A stretch of 64,000 nt of DNA from Carya illinoinensis (lineage: Eukaryota > Streptophyta > Magnoliopsida > Fagales > Juglandaceae): assembly GCF_018687715.1 (NCBI RefSeq), contig NC_056760.1, positions 27,208,501 to 27,272,500 of the forward strand. The letters are read 5' to 3'. A program made the position numbers and the translations under genes. The stretch's first letter is position 1. The number at the start of each line of letters is the position of its first letter. Under the pieces are notes generated by a model. The model saw nothing but the letters and a program-made list of their open reading frames with translations, searched no databases and had not been told where the DNA came from. Of this stretch, positions 40,101-52,223 are shown piece after piece.

Positions 40101-43100
40101 ATTTGGATTGGGTTATGCCTGAGACAGTAGAGGTGGTCCTAGCTAGCTAGACAGATTTAAGAGGCAACAATCAGATCAAGGCTATATGGAAGATGATTCC
40201 TATTTGCATCATGTGGTGTGTGGCAGGAGCGCAACGAACGGATGTTCAAGGACAAAGAGAGATCAATGGGGGAGCTGAAAGCTTTCTTTTTTAGAACCTT
40301 TTGTACTTGGGCCATTGCCGTTAATTTTAATGGCCAAGATTTTCATGATTTCCTTGCTTCTATTGCTCCCACGTAGCTAGGACATTCTTTGTACTGAACT
40401 TGGCTTTTGCCTATTCTTTTATTAATATACTTTCTTACTTATAAAAAAGAAAAAAAAAAAAACATTCCTGATAAATATAGATTCTTATAATTTATCAAGA
40501 TAATCCAGTTGGACCCAATGTTGACAGTGATATAAGATTCCTTTGGGATGAGATTGCTGGTTTGTGCAGTTGGTGGGAGGGTCCGTGATGTATTGGTGGG
40601 GATTTTAACATTACTCGGTTTCCGAGTTAAAGGTCAGGGGATTCTTGTATCAATTTGGCCATGGTTGATTTTTTCTGATTTAATCTTTGATATGGGCTTG
40701 GTTGATTTACCATTGGGAGGGGCATTTCCCTGACTTATGTCAAATACGTCTTCCAAGATTAAGCTCTGGTCATTTCCCCATCCTTTTGGACTGTGGTTCA
40801 TGAGGGGCGGAGATAATTTAAATTTGAGAATGTGGCTAAAAGTTGATGGTTTTGTAGATAAGGTGAGAGCGTGGTGGTCCTCTTATCAGTTGTTGGGTAC
40901 ACACTACTTTGTTTTAGCTGGAAAACTCAAAGCTGTGAAGAATGATTTGAAAAAATGGAATGAGGAGGTGTTTGGAACATTGGGGATCAAAGAAAGTCTG
41001 TTTTCGAGGAGTTACTTAGATTTGATGAAAAGAGGCAGTAGGAGTTCTCCCGGTTGATGAGAAGGAAAGGAAACTCGGTGTCGCCACTGATCTGGAAAAA
41101 ATAACTCTTATGGAGGAGATTTCATGGTGACAAAAGTTTAGGGCTCTTTGGTTGAAGGAAGGGGACAAGTGCACTAAAGTCTTTCATAGAGTTGCTAATT
41201 CTCATAGAACAAATAATGCCATTGAGGTGCTCCACTCGGATGGCAGTGTTCTTATGGATCGTTCAGTTATTAAGGATCATTGTCATTTTTATGAAAAGCT
41301 TCTTTCAGAGCATTATTCTTGGAGACCAAAGGTTGATGGGCTGATGTTTGATTCAATTGATCAGCCTATAATGCAGTTTGGTTGGAGAGAATGTTTGAAG
41401 AGGAGGTGCTCAATGTGATAAAAGAAATGGACAAAGATCAAGTGCCGGGTCCATATGGCTTTTCCATGGCATTTTTTCAGACATTTTGGGACATGTTAGG
41501 GAGGGCGTCATGAAGGTTTTTCTTCAATTTCACTCATTTATGAAATTTGAGAAAAGCCTTAATGCTACATTGCAGTTATCCCTAAAAAAATTGGGCCATG
41601 AAGGTGAAGGATTTTCAACCCATCAGTCTTGTTAGTGGTGTCTACAAGATCATCTTGAAGGTGCTTGCCAACCATTTGAGTGTGGTTATGGGGAAGATCA
41701 TCACAAAGTCCCAAAATGCCTTTGTCAAGGGAAGACAAATACTTGACAGCGTTCTCGTTGCTAATGAAAGCTTGGAGAGTTTAATTAGAGGCAGTGCTCC
41801 AGGCATCCTTTGCAAATTGGATATGGAGAAGGCTTTTGACCACGTCAATTGGAATTTTTTGGTATATATCCTGGGTAGGTATGGTTTTGGGGAGAAATGG
41901 TGTAAGTGGATGAAGCATTGCATATCTTTGGCTAGATTTTCAGTCTTGGTTAATGGCACTCCAGCTGTTCTTTTTAACAGCACCTAGGGACTGAGACAAG
42001 GGGATCCTTTGTCCCCTTTTCTCTATGTTTTAGTCATAGATGTGCTGAGTAGAATGCTGAAGGTGGCGGTGGATAGGGGCTTTGTCTTGGGCTTCTTGGT
42101 GGGCAGTTCCTCACATGGCAGCATTAAATTTTTGCAGCTTACTCTGCCATTAAATTTTTACAGCTTACTCTGCTTTAAATTTAAAACCTGGAGGGGAGAA
42201 TAGATTAATCTGGAATCAGCATGGTAATAAGAAATTCTAGGTTAGATCTTTGTACAAAGTCTTGGTGTCACATCCTTCTACTGATTGTTTCCCTTGGAAA
42301 AATATTTGGAGATGCAAAGTGCCTCTCAAGGTGGCTTTCTTTGGGTGGTTGGCTTCTCATGGGAAAATCCTTACTATTGATAAGCTGAGAAAGAGTGGTA
42401 TTGTTGCAATGGATTGGTGCTTTATGTGCAAAAAGTGTGGAGAATTAGTGGATCACCTTCTTCTTCATTGTGATTTGCCGAACGCTTTGTGGGATGAGGT
42501 TTTTACTAAGCTTGGCATTGCTTGGGTGATGCTCAATAGTGTTGTGAATCTTTTGGCCTGTTGGAGAGGGATTCAAGGAATTGTCAAATAGCGGCTTGTT
42601 TGGAAGATGGTATCTCTTTGTCTTATGCGGTGTATTTGGAATGAAAGGAATGGTTGCTGTTTCAACAATAGGGAACGCTCGGTGGATGGGATTAGAGCTT
42701 TCTTTTTTCATACTTTGTTGCTTTGGGCTTTGGTTATTGTAATGGATGGGATTAGCCCTAATGACTTTTGTGCTGTTTTTCAGCTATAGCATGTAATTAG
42801 GTGTTTTTTCTCTTGTATATTTCCTGTGTACTTGGGCTATGCCTAATTATATGGTTTCAATAAATTTCTTACTTACAAAAAATAAAATAAAATAAAAATG
42901 AACATATTAGTGGGAACAAATTTGACATATCCCTCCATCCTAACCCATAAACTTGTGAGTTTGAACACAATTTGGACCATGAATTGTACATTGCAAGTAA
43001 ATCTTAAATTAGATGGTTAAGAAATTTTGTAGTTTAGCATGGACATTGCAATAGCACAATTAACACTTTCTTTGAAGAAATGATTTTTTATACACTTTCT

Positions 43101-46100
43101 AAAATTGTGCAACATAAACTGACCGCCTTGATAGTTTCAAAATTCAAGAGTGGAAAAGAACCTATGTCATGCAGGGGGATTTGGCTCTGGTGATACAGAA
43201 TTGTTAGATTCTACGTTGACAGCGCTGGACTACCTTGAGAAGGTAGATCAACACAACTATGGGAAATAACAGTGAAGATTCCTCAAATTGGGGTATTATT
43301 GCGCATGTGTCAGTATTTTAACCATAACTTTGGCGACAAGTACCAAAATCATGTATTTGACCCCATTTCGGAAAACTCTTTTCAACACGCACACCATGGT
43401 CACATGCTACACTTAGTATTTCACATTTCGACCTCAAAATCAACTAATTCCCCTTCAAATCATCAATTTACATTTTTCCCTTTTAAAGAAACATTTCATT
43501 TAACTTTTAGAGGTGATTTTGATTCTGATTTTAGCCAATTTTTGGCAGAATACAGCCTGGAGATGAATTCGAAAAGAGCCTATGGCCAATTCGAAAAGAA
43601 CCTATGGCCAATTTGAAAAGAACTTCCGAATTGGGGTCTTGTGAGATAAAATGCGCAATAATGCCCCAATATGAGGAATCTTCACCGTGTCTTGCCATAT
43701 TTGCGCTGATCTGCCCACATAAGGTAGTCGAGCGCTATCAATGTAGAATTTGAGCATAAAATCCCAACTTGGAAATCTTTTTTCGGCATGCACGTCGTGT
43801 TCACCATGATAAGCCTGTTGGTCCATGCTTCGACCCCAAAATTACTTGTTTTCCCCTTCAAATCATCGATTTATGTTGCTTTCTGCCTTTTAAGGAAACA
43901 TTTCTTTTTGGCCTTTAGAGGTGATTTTGATTCCAGTTTCAGATCAGAATTCTTATTTTGTTATGCATTTAATTTTTAGCAATAATTAGGATTTTTCCTT
44001 TTCTGCTAAAATTCTCAAAATTTCAGATTTCTATAGCTATTTGAGCTTGGCTTAGGGGCTTTAGAACTTGATTTTTGAATTTGATGAACAGAACCTCTTT
44101 CAAAGTTTCCAATCTGTTTCTACGTCTCTTTTCAACCTCAATCTTACAGTTTCTACTGATTAATTAACTAGCTGCCAGAATAATTCCAATTCTATCTGGC
44201 GTCACTATATTTCAAAATCCTGAGACGTTCAGATGACGGGATCAGTATATTTTTGGAAAAGATGAAGGCAACTGTTACTGGAATTTCTGAGGGTAAAGAA
44301 ATCAACTGTGCATGTTAGTCTATTATGTACATCAGACAACACCAAGGCAACATATTTCTGTTTTTATCATAAAAATAAATATATAAAAAGAAAAAGATTC
44401 CCTATTCAAGGAAGGGCTTTATTTTGAACTTCAGCATATAAAACCTGATATTATCAGCATCTGCATTAATTATATCTAACTTGTTCGTTTGGTTGTGCAA
44501 AAAGCACAAAAATCTAATTCTCAAACCATCCATAAGAATATAATTCTCACTCGATTTCAAAAGACTAGGTATTGGAATTTAGCATTATAAATATTAATTG
44601 AAAGACTAGGTATTGGAATTTAGCATTATAAATATTAATTGAAAACGCTATATGAAATCTAATACTTCCTAAAACTAGTAACCACTTGCCAGGCTTGGCT
44701 GGTACGATATATGTTATATATATATAATATATAAGCAATAAAAGGAAAAATGTTTACTCGAAGGCTAACATCAATCTTTGTAGATAATAGTGTTGGAAGA
44801 AAAATACACTTACATTCTTTCATAGTAGTGTAAGCAACCTTTGCTGCACTCATCTCTGCCTGCTTTTTGTTCCTTGTTTCTTGTCCTTTAAAAACCTTTC
44901 CATCTATCTCCACAGTCGAAACAAATATTGGTGCATGAGCTTCACCGGATTTGATTGTATCATAAACAGGTAAACCCAACCCTTCTTTCTGAACAAACTC
45001 TTGTAGAAGGTTCTTGTAGAGTCCAGAATCATCCTGAAATATTGACAAAGAAAAAATTTAAAACAAAAAAAAGGAAAAAGTAATATAACCCCACCCCCCA
45101 AGAGAGAGATTGCAGATGCAGTACAATACTGATTTAACATGCAAAAAGAAGTTAACAAACATACAAAAAGTGACCTAACAAAAACACAATACAAAAAGAA
45201 GTAATATAAAAGGGTAGATGAAGTAGAAGACTAGCCTTTCTAACTCCATCTGGCGACAAAGATGTTAAGGCAAGTTTTGCAGCTGCATGTTCAGCATCCT
45301 TAATATTGGAAAAGAACTCTGGACTCTCATAGGTCTGTCCATCAATTGTGACCTTACACTTGAAGCGTCTGGCATGAGGAGGGCCCTCACATTCACAAGA
45401 GTAGACAGGTAGACTTGGAGTTCTCTTTTGAGCATAGTTTTGTAGATGGTTCTTGTACAAATGTTGCATATCTATGACCCAAGAAAGAAATTGAAATCTG
45501 TAAGTTTATACAATAAATCATCATGAAACAAAGATTGGTATGTTTAAAATATAGGTTCAGTCCTTAAGTGAGACAAACCAATTTAAGAAATATCAATAAC
45601 CAGAACCCTAGATACAGTAGTAGATGATTTTTTTATTAGAAAACCAAAATAATAATTTTCCAAACGAACAGGGGGCACCAGCCAAGTAAATGAGCATCAG
45701 GGAGTATACAAGGAACAAGATTATGCAATAGAAGATCAACTGACTCGTTATAACCTTTGCATATGATACACAAGGAATTTTATTTCTGCAACTAAGGTAC
45801 CTTAGGCTCAGATTTCTAAACCACTAAAGTTTTTCTTACCTCTAGATCTATTATCATCATTTTCTTGTAAGGCAGTTCCATTGACTTGAGGAGTTTGGCA
45901 TATTTCTTCTATCTTTGGTTGCAATGTGTGCTCGGTAGTGAGTACAACATCCAAATCAGTACTTTCAGTTAAAGAATCTGCAGGAATATTTTTTGAGAAC
46001 CCAATATGAAAGTATGTAAATTGCTCATGCATATAGATTGCAAAATTTGGAACTTCGAGATAGATATATCATAACAAACTAATTCCTATGAAGAAAAAAA

Positions 46101-49100
46101 AAATCCTAGATAATTGGCAAGTAAACTAGCAAACCACATAGCAGTAGAGTGCAAGAATGAAACGTTAGCCAAAAGAATGAATCAACTGAGAGTTAGACAT
46201 AAATTAACTACATGAAAAGAGCAAATATTATTTAATACACAATTAGTTAAAAAAAACTCAAGGACTTCAAAGACAACGAAAATGACTCATCCTTGGTGAT
46301 AATATAAAGAACTTGAAAAATAAATTTGATACTCACATTGAGAAGATTTAGGCTGCTTTTGGATGCTGAGGTAATCTCCAATGATCTGAGTTGATATATG
46401 AATAGTAATGTTTTGTTGGTCCCATTGAGATGTGTTTAAATGTAAATATGTTGAGATTTGTGTTTAAATATATGAAGTAGGCTGATTCTTCCTCTTTTTT
46501 GAACAATAGTATTCAATGGACTGTTGACTTCGTGAGAAATGCAAATGATTGGTAAGTCACTGTAATTTCAGATTTTCTTCGCAGATTATATGGGTTGAAG
46601 TTTGTTCAAGGCAGTGTAGACAGTTTGTTGTGGATTCCTGAGAGAAATTTCAGATCTTCAGTTTACTCCTATTATAATGCTTTAATCAATCAAGGTGTAA
46701 GTGATTACCCCTGGAAAAGTATTTGGTAAGTTAAAGTGCCGAATAAGGTATAGCTTTCTTCTGTTGGCTTGTGTCTCATGACAAAATTCTGACCACAGAA
46801 AATCTAAGAAAACGTGGTCTTTGTATTGTTGATTGGTGTTCTATGTGTAAGAAAGATGGCGAATCAGTTAATCACTTGTTTCTCCATTGTGAGGTGGCTA
46901 AAAGTTCGTGGAATGTAATTTTTGGAAGGATGGGTATTTCTTGGGTGATGCCAAAGCATGTGGTGAATTTACAAGCTTGCTGGAAGTATGCTGGGCAGTG
47001 TTTTCTCATCACAAGAGTGATTTCTTTGTGTTTGATGTGGTGTCCATGGCTAGAAAGGAACGGGAGATGTTTTGAAGACAGAACGTTCGATGGAAGAAAT
47101 TAGGGATTTTTTCCTCAAAACACTATGTCTTTGGGCAAAGGCTTTTGTATTGAATGGTGATGTAGTGTTGGAGTTTTTCTAGTTTTTTCCTTCTTCTTAG
47201 CCACTGTATGTAGGTATTTCCTCTTGTATATTTCCTGTGTACTTGAGCTATGCCTATTTACAGTAATAAAACTCTTATTAACTATAAAAAAATATATATA
47301 TATATGAAATAGGTTGAGATAAGTTTAACTTTTTGTTAGGAAGTTGAAAGAGTAATGGGTCCCATCAATGATGGATTTGAGATGGATTTAGGTAGGCTTG
47401 CCAACCAAACACAACCTTAGAGTGTGTTAAGGCAGACGTGCTGAAATTTATATTGACGTTTAAGAACCATAAATGTCATCCCTAAGCATTGGATTCTGAG
47501 TTCGGGCGAACTTCAACTAGGGCCCATGGGCCATATTTGTCTCATTGGATTAAAATTCTATGATTTAATTTTTATATATATTTTTATGATTAGTAATTTT
47601 TATATTTTGTTATTGTTTGACGGAGTGGGTTTTGGGCTTTATTTCACATGGTAGTAAGTGGTTTATGATACAGGGCTTGCTGTCCAGCCAACTGGAAAGC
47701 TTGTGGTGCCAGCTTGGTGCCCAAGCAGTTTAAAATCGTTGACTTATATAAATTGAACGTTTTCCCCACACAAAAGTCAAGTTTTTGCCAATATTTCATA
47801 GGGCTGCTGACAGCCATAAGCTTCAAAGACTTCCCTTAATTAAATAAGAAAGGTATTACGTGGTTTGATCACCGGGAATAGGACTTGGGACAGATCGGAA
47901 GTTTCGCAATCTGTTGGGCAGCAGAACATTGAAATTTCTGAGCATATTAGGCAAGTTTTTCACTCATTAACACACAGTAATACAAATGGAAAGTCTCTTT
48001 TTTCTTTATAGCAGAAGTTGACTTGACAGCAAGCTCGCACAGCCAGGAAATTCCCCATTAAGAGGCTGCCAAGATATTTGGATTAATTAGGAAAGAGATT
48101 GACTCTAGAAATCTTCTAGGCACAGAGCTGTACAGCCAGCATTAAACACCAGTCGGCCCCTAACGTCGCCCGTCTGAAACCTACTGCCAGCCCCAAAAGT
48201 TCCCTTCTGGTGCCAGCTTAGCGCCCAGACTTAATTGCCATACATGCCAACAGGAAGAATACTAGAAGAGATATCTGCCCATATTTTGACCTTGCTGCAC
48301 CACAGAACTAATTTAAGAGAGTTTCCTTTAATTTTAAGCAAACCCCCAAGAAGCAGGGCTTCCAAGTCCAATAAAAGCCCTGAATAGGTGGCTGCCGACT
48401 CTCTGGAATTTTGGGAAACCTAATTGTACAAGGAAACAACACCCAAGGAAAGCCTAGAGGAAATCCAGCACCATGTCGCTGCGTTGATGGGATGAGACCC
48501 TAACAAGATTTTCAGGAACCAAAAAGGGGCTGCTAGCAACACAAAAGCAGCCGCATGCACATGTGCCGCCCCTTCCAATTAGATTTAACCTTAGATAAAA
48601 GCTGCTGCTATTTCCTAAAAACAAGAAACATACAAAGCATAAAACACTAGTTTCTAATTGTGCCACCAGCCTCCAAGAAATTCCATGATATCCCTACTTC
48701 TGTTCTTAAACAATCTACACTCCCAAGGGAAGCCAAGAGAATTCGGCAGCCAGAAATCAGTGCAGCCACTCCCCTCTATTCACCCAAGTTTTCTGGTTTA
48801 GGTGCATAGGTGCTGCCACTAATCCTCCTCTGTGCCACCCCATCCAAGCCAAACTCTTGAGTTTAATTGCCAAGAGATTGGAAGGATTCTCCTAAAACAC
48901 TACTGAAACCAAGGTGAGGAATAAACTAGATAAACCCTTCCTATTCTGTGTTATGTGTCGGATTCATGCACTAAATCTACCTATAGTTCAGCTGTCCAGG
49001 TTGAGAACAGAAGAGTTCAATCTTCTGTGTTTCACCCTATATTACAGCAACTCTAAAGTAGGTAGTTCTCAGAAACTTATGCAGTCCTTGGGTGAATTAC

Positions 49101-51380
49101 GAGCTATTTGATTATGCCTCTTAAGGAATACTTCTCTCTATGTTTTACAGTATCAAGGGACTGAATTTAGGGTGCTTGATTGCTGCCCTAAGTGTGGCCG
49201 AAAGCCCTAGGTGAATGTGCTCTCAATGAGTCTAAACTCTCTTCTATGAGACATAGCCTGATTCAAAAGCATGCACAGGAGATCACTATACATGCTACTA
49301 TACCACCAAAAGCAGGATACACACAAAACACATGCTGTCAGGAGCATCACAGCAGCATGAAACAGCCATTAAACCATGATTTCACATGCTTGACGTGTCT
49401 AGATCTAAGAGGCACACCTAAATCACATGTATATTACCCACACTCAGCATGTACCATGTTTTTAAGTGTATATTCATAACTAAAAAAACAGATTTTCTGA
49501 AAGGTAGAAATTTAGCATATGGAGCATCAGTTTAATCAAGTGCTAACGAGTCCTGAAATGACCATTTTCCTGTGGAAGAGCATATGGCAGACGAAAGCTC
49601 CTTCAAAAGCAACTTTTTTTTTGTTTGGACAAGATTCTTACTACAGATAATCTGTGGAAACGACGGGTAATTGTGTTGGATTGGTGTTGTATGAGTAAGA
49701 AGCATAGGAAATTAGTAAATCATCTGCTTTTACACTGTGAGGTGGCTAGCATCACGTGGGATGATTTTTTCTCAAGAATCGGATTATCTTGGGTCATGCC
49801 TTTTAGATTGGTGGATTTCCTTGCAAGCTGGAGAGGCCTCCATGGCAATTCACAGGTAGCGGCAATTTGGAAAATGGTTCCAATATGTATGAGTTGGTGT
49901 ATTTGGAGGGAGATAAATACTAGAAGCTTCAAAGATCACGAGAGAACAATAGATGAGCTAAAAGTTTTCTTTCTAAAGTCTTTGTTCTTATGGGCGGGGG
50001 CCATAGTTTGTAACGGACTAAGTATCCATGACCTTCTACTTTCTATTGTAACCTCTAGCTAGGTGTTCCTCATGTATACTTCCTGTGTACTTGGATTTTG
50101 CCAATTTCTATGAATATAATTTCTTGATACCTATCAAAAAAAAAAAAGCATCAGCCTGAACAAAAATTTCTGAAACCACAATTTCCTGCATATTTGACAT
50201 GTTAATATTTGATTTAGCAGCTGTTGTATGATATACACAGCATGAAGAGACCAGAAAATAGAGGTTTTGAAACCCTATGGCATACTTGACATGTGACATG
50301 CATAATTCTTTGAAATTTCGAAAGTTTTGAGCATATTAGCCTCTTTTTTTACCAAAAGTTCATGAATCTCTTATAATACATCAAAAAGAGGGTGCTGTCA
50401 GCAACCCTGAGTGGGCCAAACAGCTACTGTTTAGTAGTCTACATGCATTTTAACTTAACAATAAATCATAAGTGCATGTCTACACATACGTACACAGCAT
50501 ATAGGGAATACATGACCCAGAGTTAGCTTTTACTCACTGTCACTAGGTAGACAGCAAGCAACACTAAGGAATATAGGTTCGTAACTTAGTCAAAAAGTAT
50601 GAGTTCTGAGTAGAGATTGACATGGAATATGCATGTAACTTAATAGGTGCTTGATTGACGTGCTTAGTTGATTCTCAAGGCTAAGGAGATAAGGTAAAAG
50701 ACATAATTATAACCTGTGTGTGCCACAATTATTTTATTTTGCATAAGAAAAAGTGTTGTTTACTTATTCTATGGAATGGATGCCATGTCATGAAAATCAC
50801 TCAGGTATGTTATGATTATTAATTGTCATAAATAGATGTCATATTATTGTAACCATATTTATGTACGTTAATATGACACCGTGTATGAATATGACACCAT
50901 GAACATCATAAAGTCAAAAACCTGAGCCGAATCAGGCTTAAGTACCATTGAAAAAAAGTAAAACAAAAACAAAATTGAAAATCCAATCATATAATCAATT
51001 TCCTCATTTACTCGGCATCCAAACAAACAAATTACAAATTTTATGGAAGCTACAGAAACAAAAAAAGAGCAATTTTTATAAAGACTTTTACCTGGTTCAG
51101 AGGGAAGTGAAGGTTGTGGGAAATGACCGAAAGATGAGACAATAGAAGCCTGAGGCGGGGGAGGATTAGGGTTGGTGAGGTGGTGGAAGGCAACAGAAGC
51201 AGCATCGTTTTGAGCCTCTTTAGATGATCTACAAGGGTTTTGTGTGTGGAAAGATCCACCATTGACAGTCACAGTGGCCTTGAAGCGAGGGTTGTGGTCA
51301 GGGCCGTCCTTTATGGTTGTGTACACCGGTACACTCCACGATCGTTTGTGGCAGAGCTCTTGCAGCCTTGACTTGTACAT
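37122..51380 (-). CDS. dsRNA-binding protein (DRB family) with three dsRBDs, 6 exons
   Basis: Plant DRB proteins bind dsRNA and assist Dicer-like enzymes in small-RNA production, in nucleus or cytoplasm. Exons: 51380-51092, 45977-45840, 45471-45236, 45033-44814, 38561-38379, 37468-37122. All phases agree, giving 470 residues. dsRBD1 (1-70) starts [20 protein letters not shown], dsRBD2 (145-213) [19 protein letters not shown] and dsRBD3 (225-292) [19 protein letters not shown]. The third keeps the basic [10 protein letters not shown] helix. Exon 2 is an acidic linker. Exons 5 and 6 give a low-complexity tail ending in a conserved [20 protein letters not shown] segment. Exon 3 has two possible donors: GC at AAG|GCTAGT (45236) or GT at GGA|GTTAGA (45245). 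Both keep the frame and differ by three residues. The dsRBD pair resembles DRB4 most. Introns 1 (5.1 kb) and 4 (6.3 kb) are swollen by transposons, all LINEs antisense to the gene. No inactivating change was seen. Confidence 0.93.
37826..38058. repeat. 116-bp tandem duplication in DRB intron 5
   Basis: Two adjacent copies of a 116-base unit starting TAGCATGAGCCCATCAACTG (at 37826 and 37942), differing at a handful of positions. Open frames here come from the repeat. Confidence 0.85.
38130..38255 (-). mobile_element. tRNA-derived SINE in DRB intron 5
   Basis: On the - strand there is an A-box-like TGGCTCAAGTGG (38239-38228) and a B-box GGTTCAAACCC (38178-38168) at tRNA-like spacing. No folded tRNA cloverleaf follows, so it is a SINE or SINE remnant rather than a tRNA gene. 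Its limits are approximate. Confidence 0.65.
38879..40461 (+). mobile_element. 5'-truncated L1 LINE with target duplication
   Basis: It begins within the reverse transcriptase, after the catalytic box ([16 protein letters not shown]), and continues through an open 189-residue frame (39031-39600; [15 protein letters not shown], then [19 protein letters not shown]). The zinc-finger-like RVT end (about 39850-40370) is broken by stops. It ends in an A-rich tail (40441-40461). A 12-bp target duplication, ACATTCCTGATA, flanks it (38867-38878 and 40462-40473). It lies in DRB intron 4, opposite to the gene. Confidence 0.9.
40512..42895 (+). mobile_element. L1 LINE, internally deleted
   Basis: It starts within the endonuclease ([13 protein letters not shown], then [12 protein letters not shown] with a frame break). 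It continues through the linker ([17 protein letters not shown]), the reverse-transcriptase fingers and palm ([58 protein letters not shown]) and then jumps at about 42150-42200. The catalytic YxDD box and following region are deleted. The C-terminal zinc-finger-like RVT domain (42250-42790) follows, then the family 3' tail and an A-rich end. No target duplication was found. It lies in DRB intron 4 just after the previous L1. Confidence 0.88.
43271..43945. repeat. inverted and direct repeats in DRB intron 4
   Basis: Two arrangements overlap. GTGAAGATTCCTCA followed by TTGGGGTATTATTGCGCAT (43271-43305) recurs inverted at 43651-43685. A second block beginning TTCGACC and running to TTTAGAGGTGATTTTGATT (43425-43530) recurs in direct orientation at 43828-43940. 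Decayed copies of one repeat inserted in both orientations, or a rearranged element, would explain this. The element was not identified. Confidence 0.65.
46351..47416. mobile_element. Tourist-like (PIF/Harbinger) MITE, split by a LINE
   Basis: The left end is GGCTGCTTTTGGATG. The right end, reverse-complemented, is GGTTGTGTTTGGTTG (11 of 15 match). A TTA target duplication flanks it on both sides (46348-46350 and 47417-47419). The TTA duplication and GG(C/T)TG...TTTGG ends fit Tourist-type MITEs. The original element was about 240 bases; the rest is a LINE inserted later. It lies in DRB intron 1. Confidence 0.75.
46485..47298 (+). mobile_element. 5'-truncated L1 LINE inside the Tourist element
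   Basis: It carries only the C-terminal zinc-finger-like RVT region ([19 protein letters not shown], later [20 protein letters not shown]) and the family 3' tail, ending in an A/TA-rich tract. An imperfect target duplication, ATATATGAARTAGGYTGA, is visible at about 46467-46484 and 47299-47316. It is antisense to the DRB gene. Confidence 0.85.
47420..49530. other. DRB intron 1 sequence, nothing recognised
   Basis: About 2.1 kb with higher GC than the surroundings between 47640 and 48860. A repeated GGTGCCAGCTT(G/A)G(T/C)GCCCA motif occurs at about 47707 and 48210. It resembles an anonymous repetitive element, but no coding domain or ends could be identified. Confidence 0.4.
49531..50147 (+). 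mobile_element. 5'-truncated L1 LINE with target duplication
   Basis: An open frame at 49625-50062 encodes the C-terminal zinc-finger-like RVT domain ([31 protein letters not shown]). The family 3' tail and a poly-A run (50136-50147) follow. It is flanked by AGCATCAG (49523-49530 and 50147-50154). It lies in DRB intron 1 and is antisense to the gene. The uninterrupted frame suggests a fairly recent insertion. Confidence 0.88.
50148..51091. other. DRB intron 1, proximal part
   Basis: Intron sequence next to exon 1. No element or gene was recognised. Confidence 0.6.
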
Positions 51381-52098
51381 CTCGCTCCTATTTGTTTATC
51401 TCAATTTTAACACACCTAACCACATAGATTAATTAAAAACATGAAAAAATAAACATGAAAGACTAGGATTGTTCATTCGGATCCGGGCCAGGTACTCGGG
51501 TATACCCATACCTGAATCCAGGTACCGGCCCCAGTTAACCCAAGTTATGACTCAGGCCAGTACCCAGAATAATCCATGTTTTTGAAACCCGGAATCTGGG
51601 TACCTAGGTTGTACCCGAATTTTGTAAAAGCTTTTTTTATGGGATTCACTTCTCTATTCTTCTCATATATATTTTCCTTTAATCATCATGCAAGGGAAAC
51701 ATATGTACGGTAAACTTCATTATATCATCGTTCCACTTCTCATGACTTTCTTTTCTTTCAAAACTAACAATCACCACTCATACCATCATGCCTATACTAC
51801 TAACCATGTCGAACAATTAAAAAGACTAAAATCACAACAAACAATCAAACATGCTGCATCCTTTTTTTCCTTGTTTTTGGCTTACACGTCTCTTTCATTT
51901 TGGACAAGAGAAATCCTGAACTTAAATGTCATTCAATCTATGGATACAAAGCAGATGCCGGTCTCATGACATGGAAGATCAGTAAGTAGCTAATATGGTT
52001 GAGGCCCACAAGAGAACTCACTGTTTCTCTCCTCTCTTAGAAAGATGATGTTAATTTATATAATGAGCAATGGTTAAAATATTCACAAAGCATTTGAT
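51381..52098. other. DRB upstream region
   Basis: Promoter side of the DRB gene and space towards the GARS fragment. A patch at 51475-51620 is rich in GGTAC/GTACC and CCGGG motifs and resembles a decayed non-autonomous DNA element; it was not classified. No gene was recognised. Confidence 0.45.
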
Positions 52099-52223
52099 TC
52101 ACCCTTTTGTAGCAAAATGTTTCTGGGGAAGTGCTCTCCAACCAATATCCTGCCTGCAAAATCCTCCTGACCAGTTAATTTCATCAACAGCCTTGTAAGC
52201 TCGATCCTGTGCCTCTTCAAGAC
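52099..52223 (-). pseudogene. GARS/PurD last-exon fragment
   Basis: The C-terminal end of phosphoribosylamine-glycine ligase (GARS, PurD), the second enzyme of purine synthesis, which is plastidial in plants. It starts after an AG acceptor-like site (GGAAGAG|GTCTTG) and reads LEEAQDRAYKAVDEINWSGG, then DIGWRALP and KHFATKG before TGA. No other part of the enzyme (ATP-grasp domain, N-terminal domain) is found in the next kilobase upstream on the - strand. A short pyrimidine-rich, leader-like stretch lies at 52900-53220. The gene is therefore probably a broken remnant; a very long intron cannot be formally excluded. Confidence 0.75.

Noticed and set aside
41598..41987. LINE reverse transcriptase considered as a possibly active element
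   Set aside because: A stop follows directly, the catalytic YxDD box and downstream part are deleted, and the endonuclease is frameshifted.
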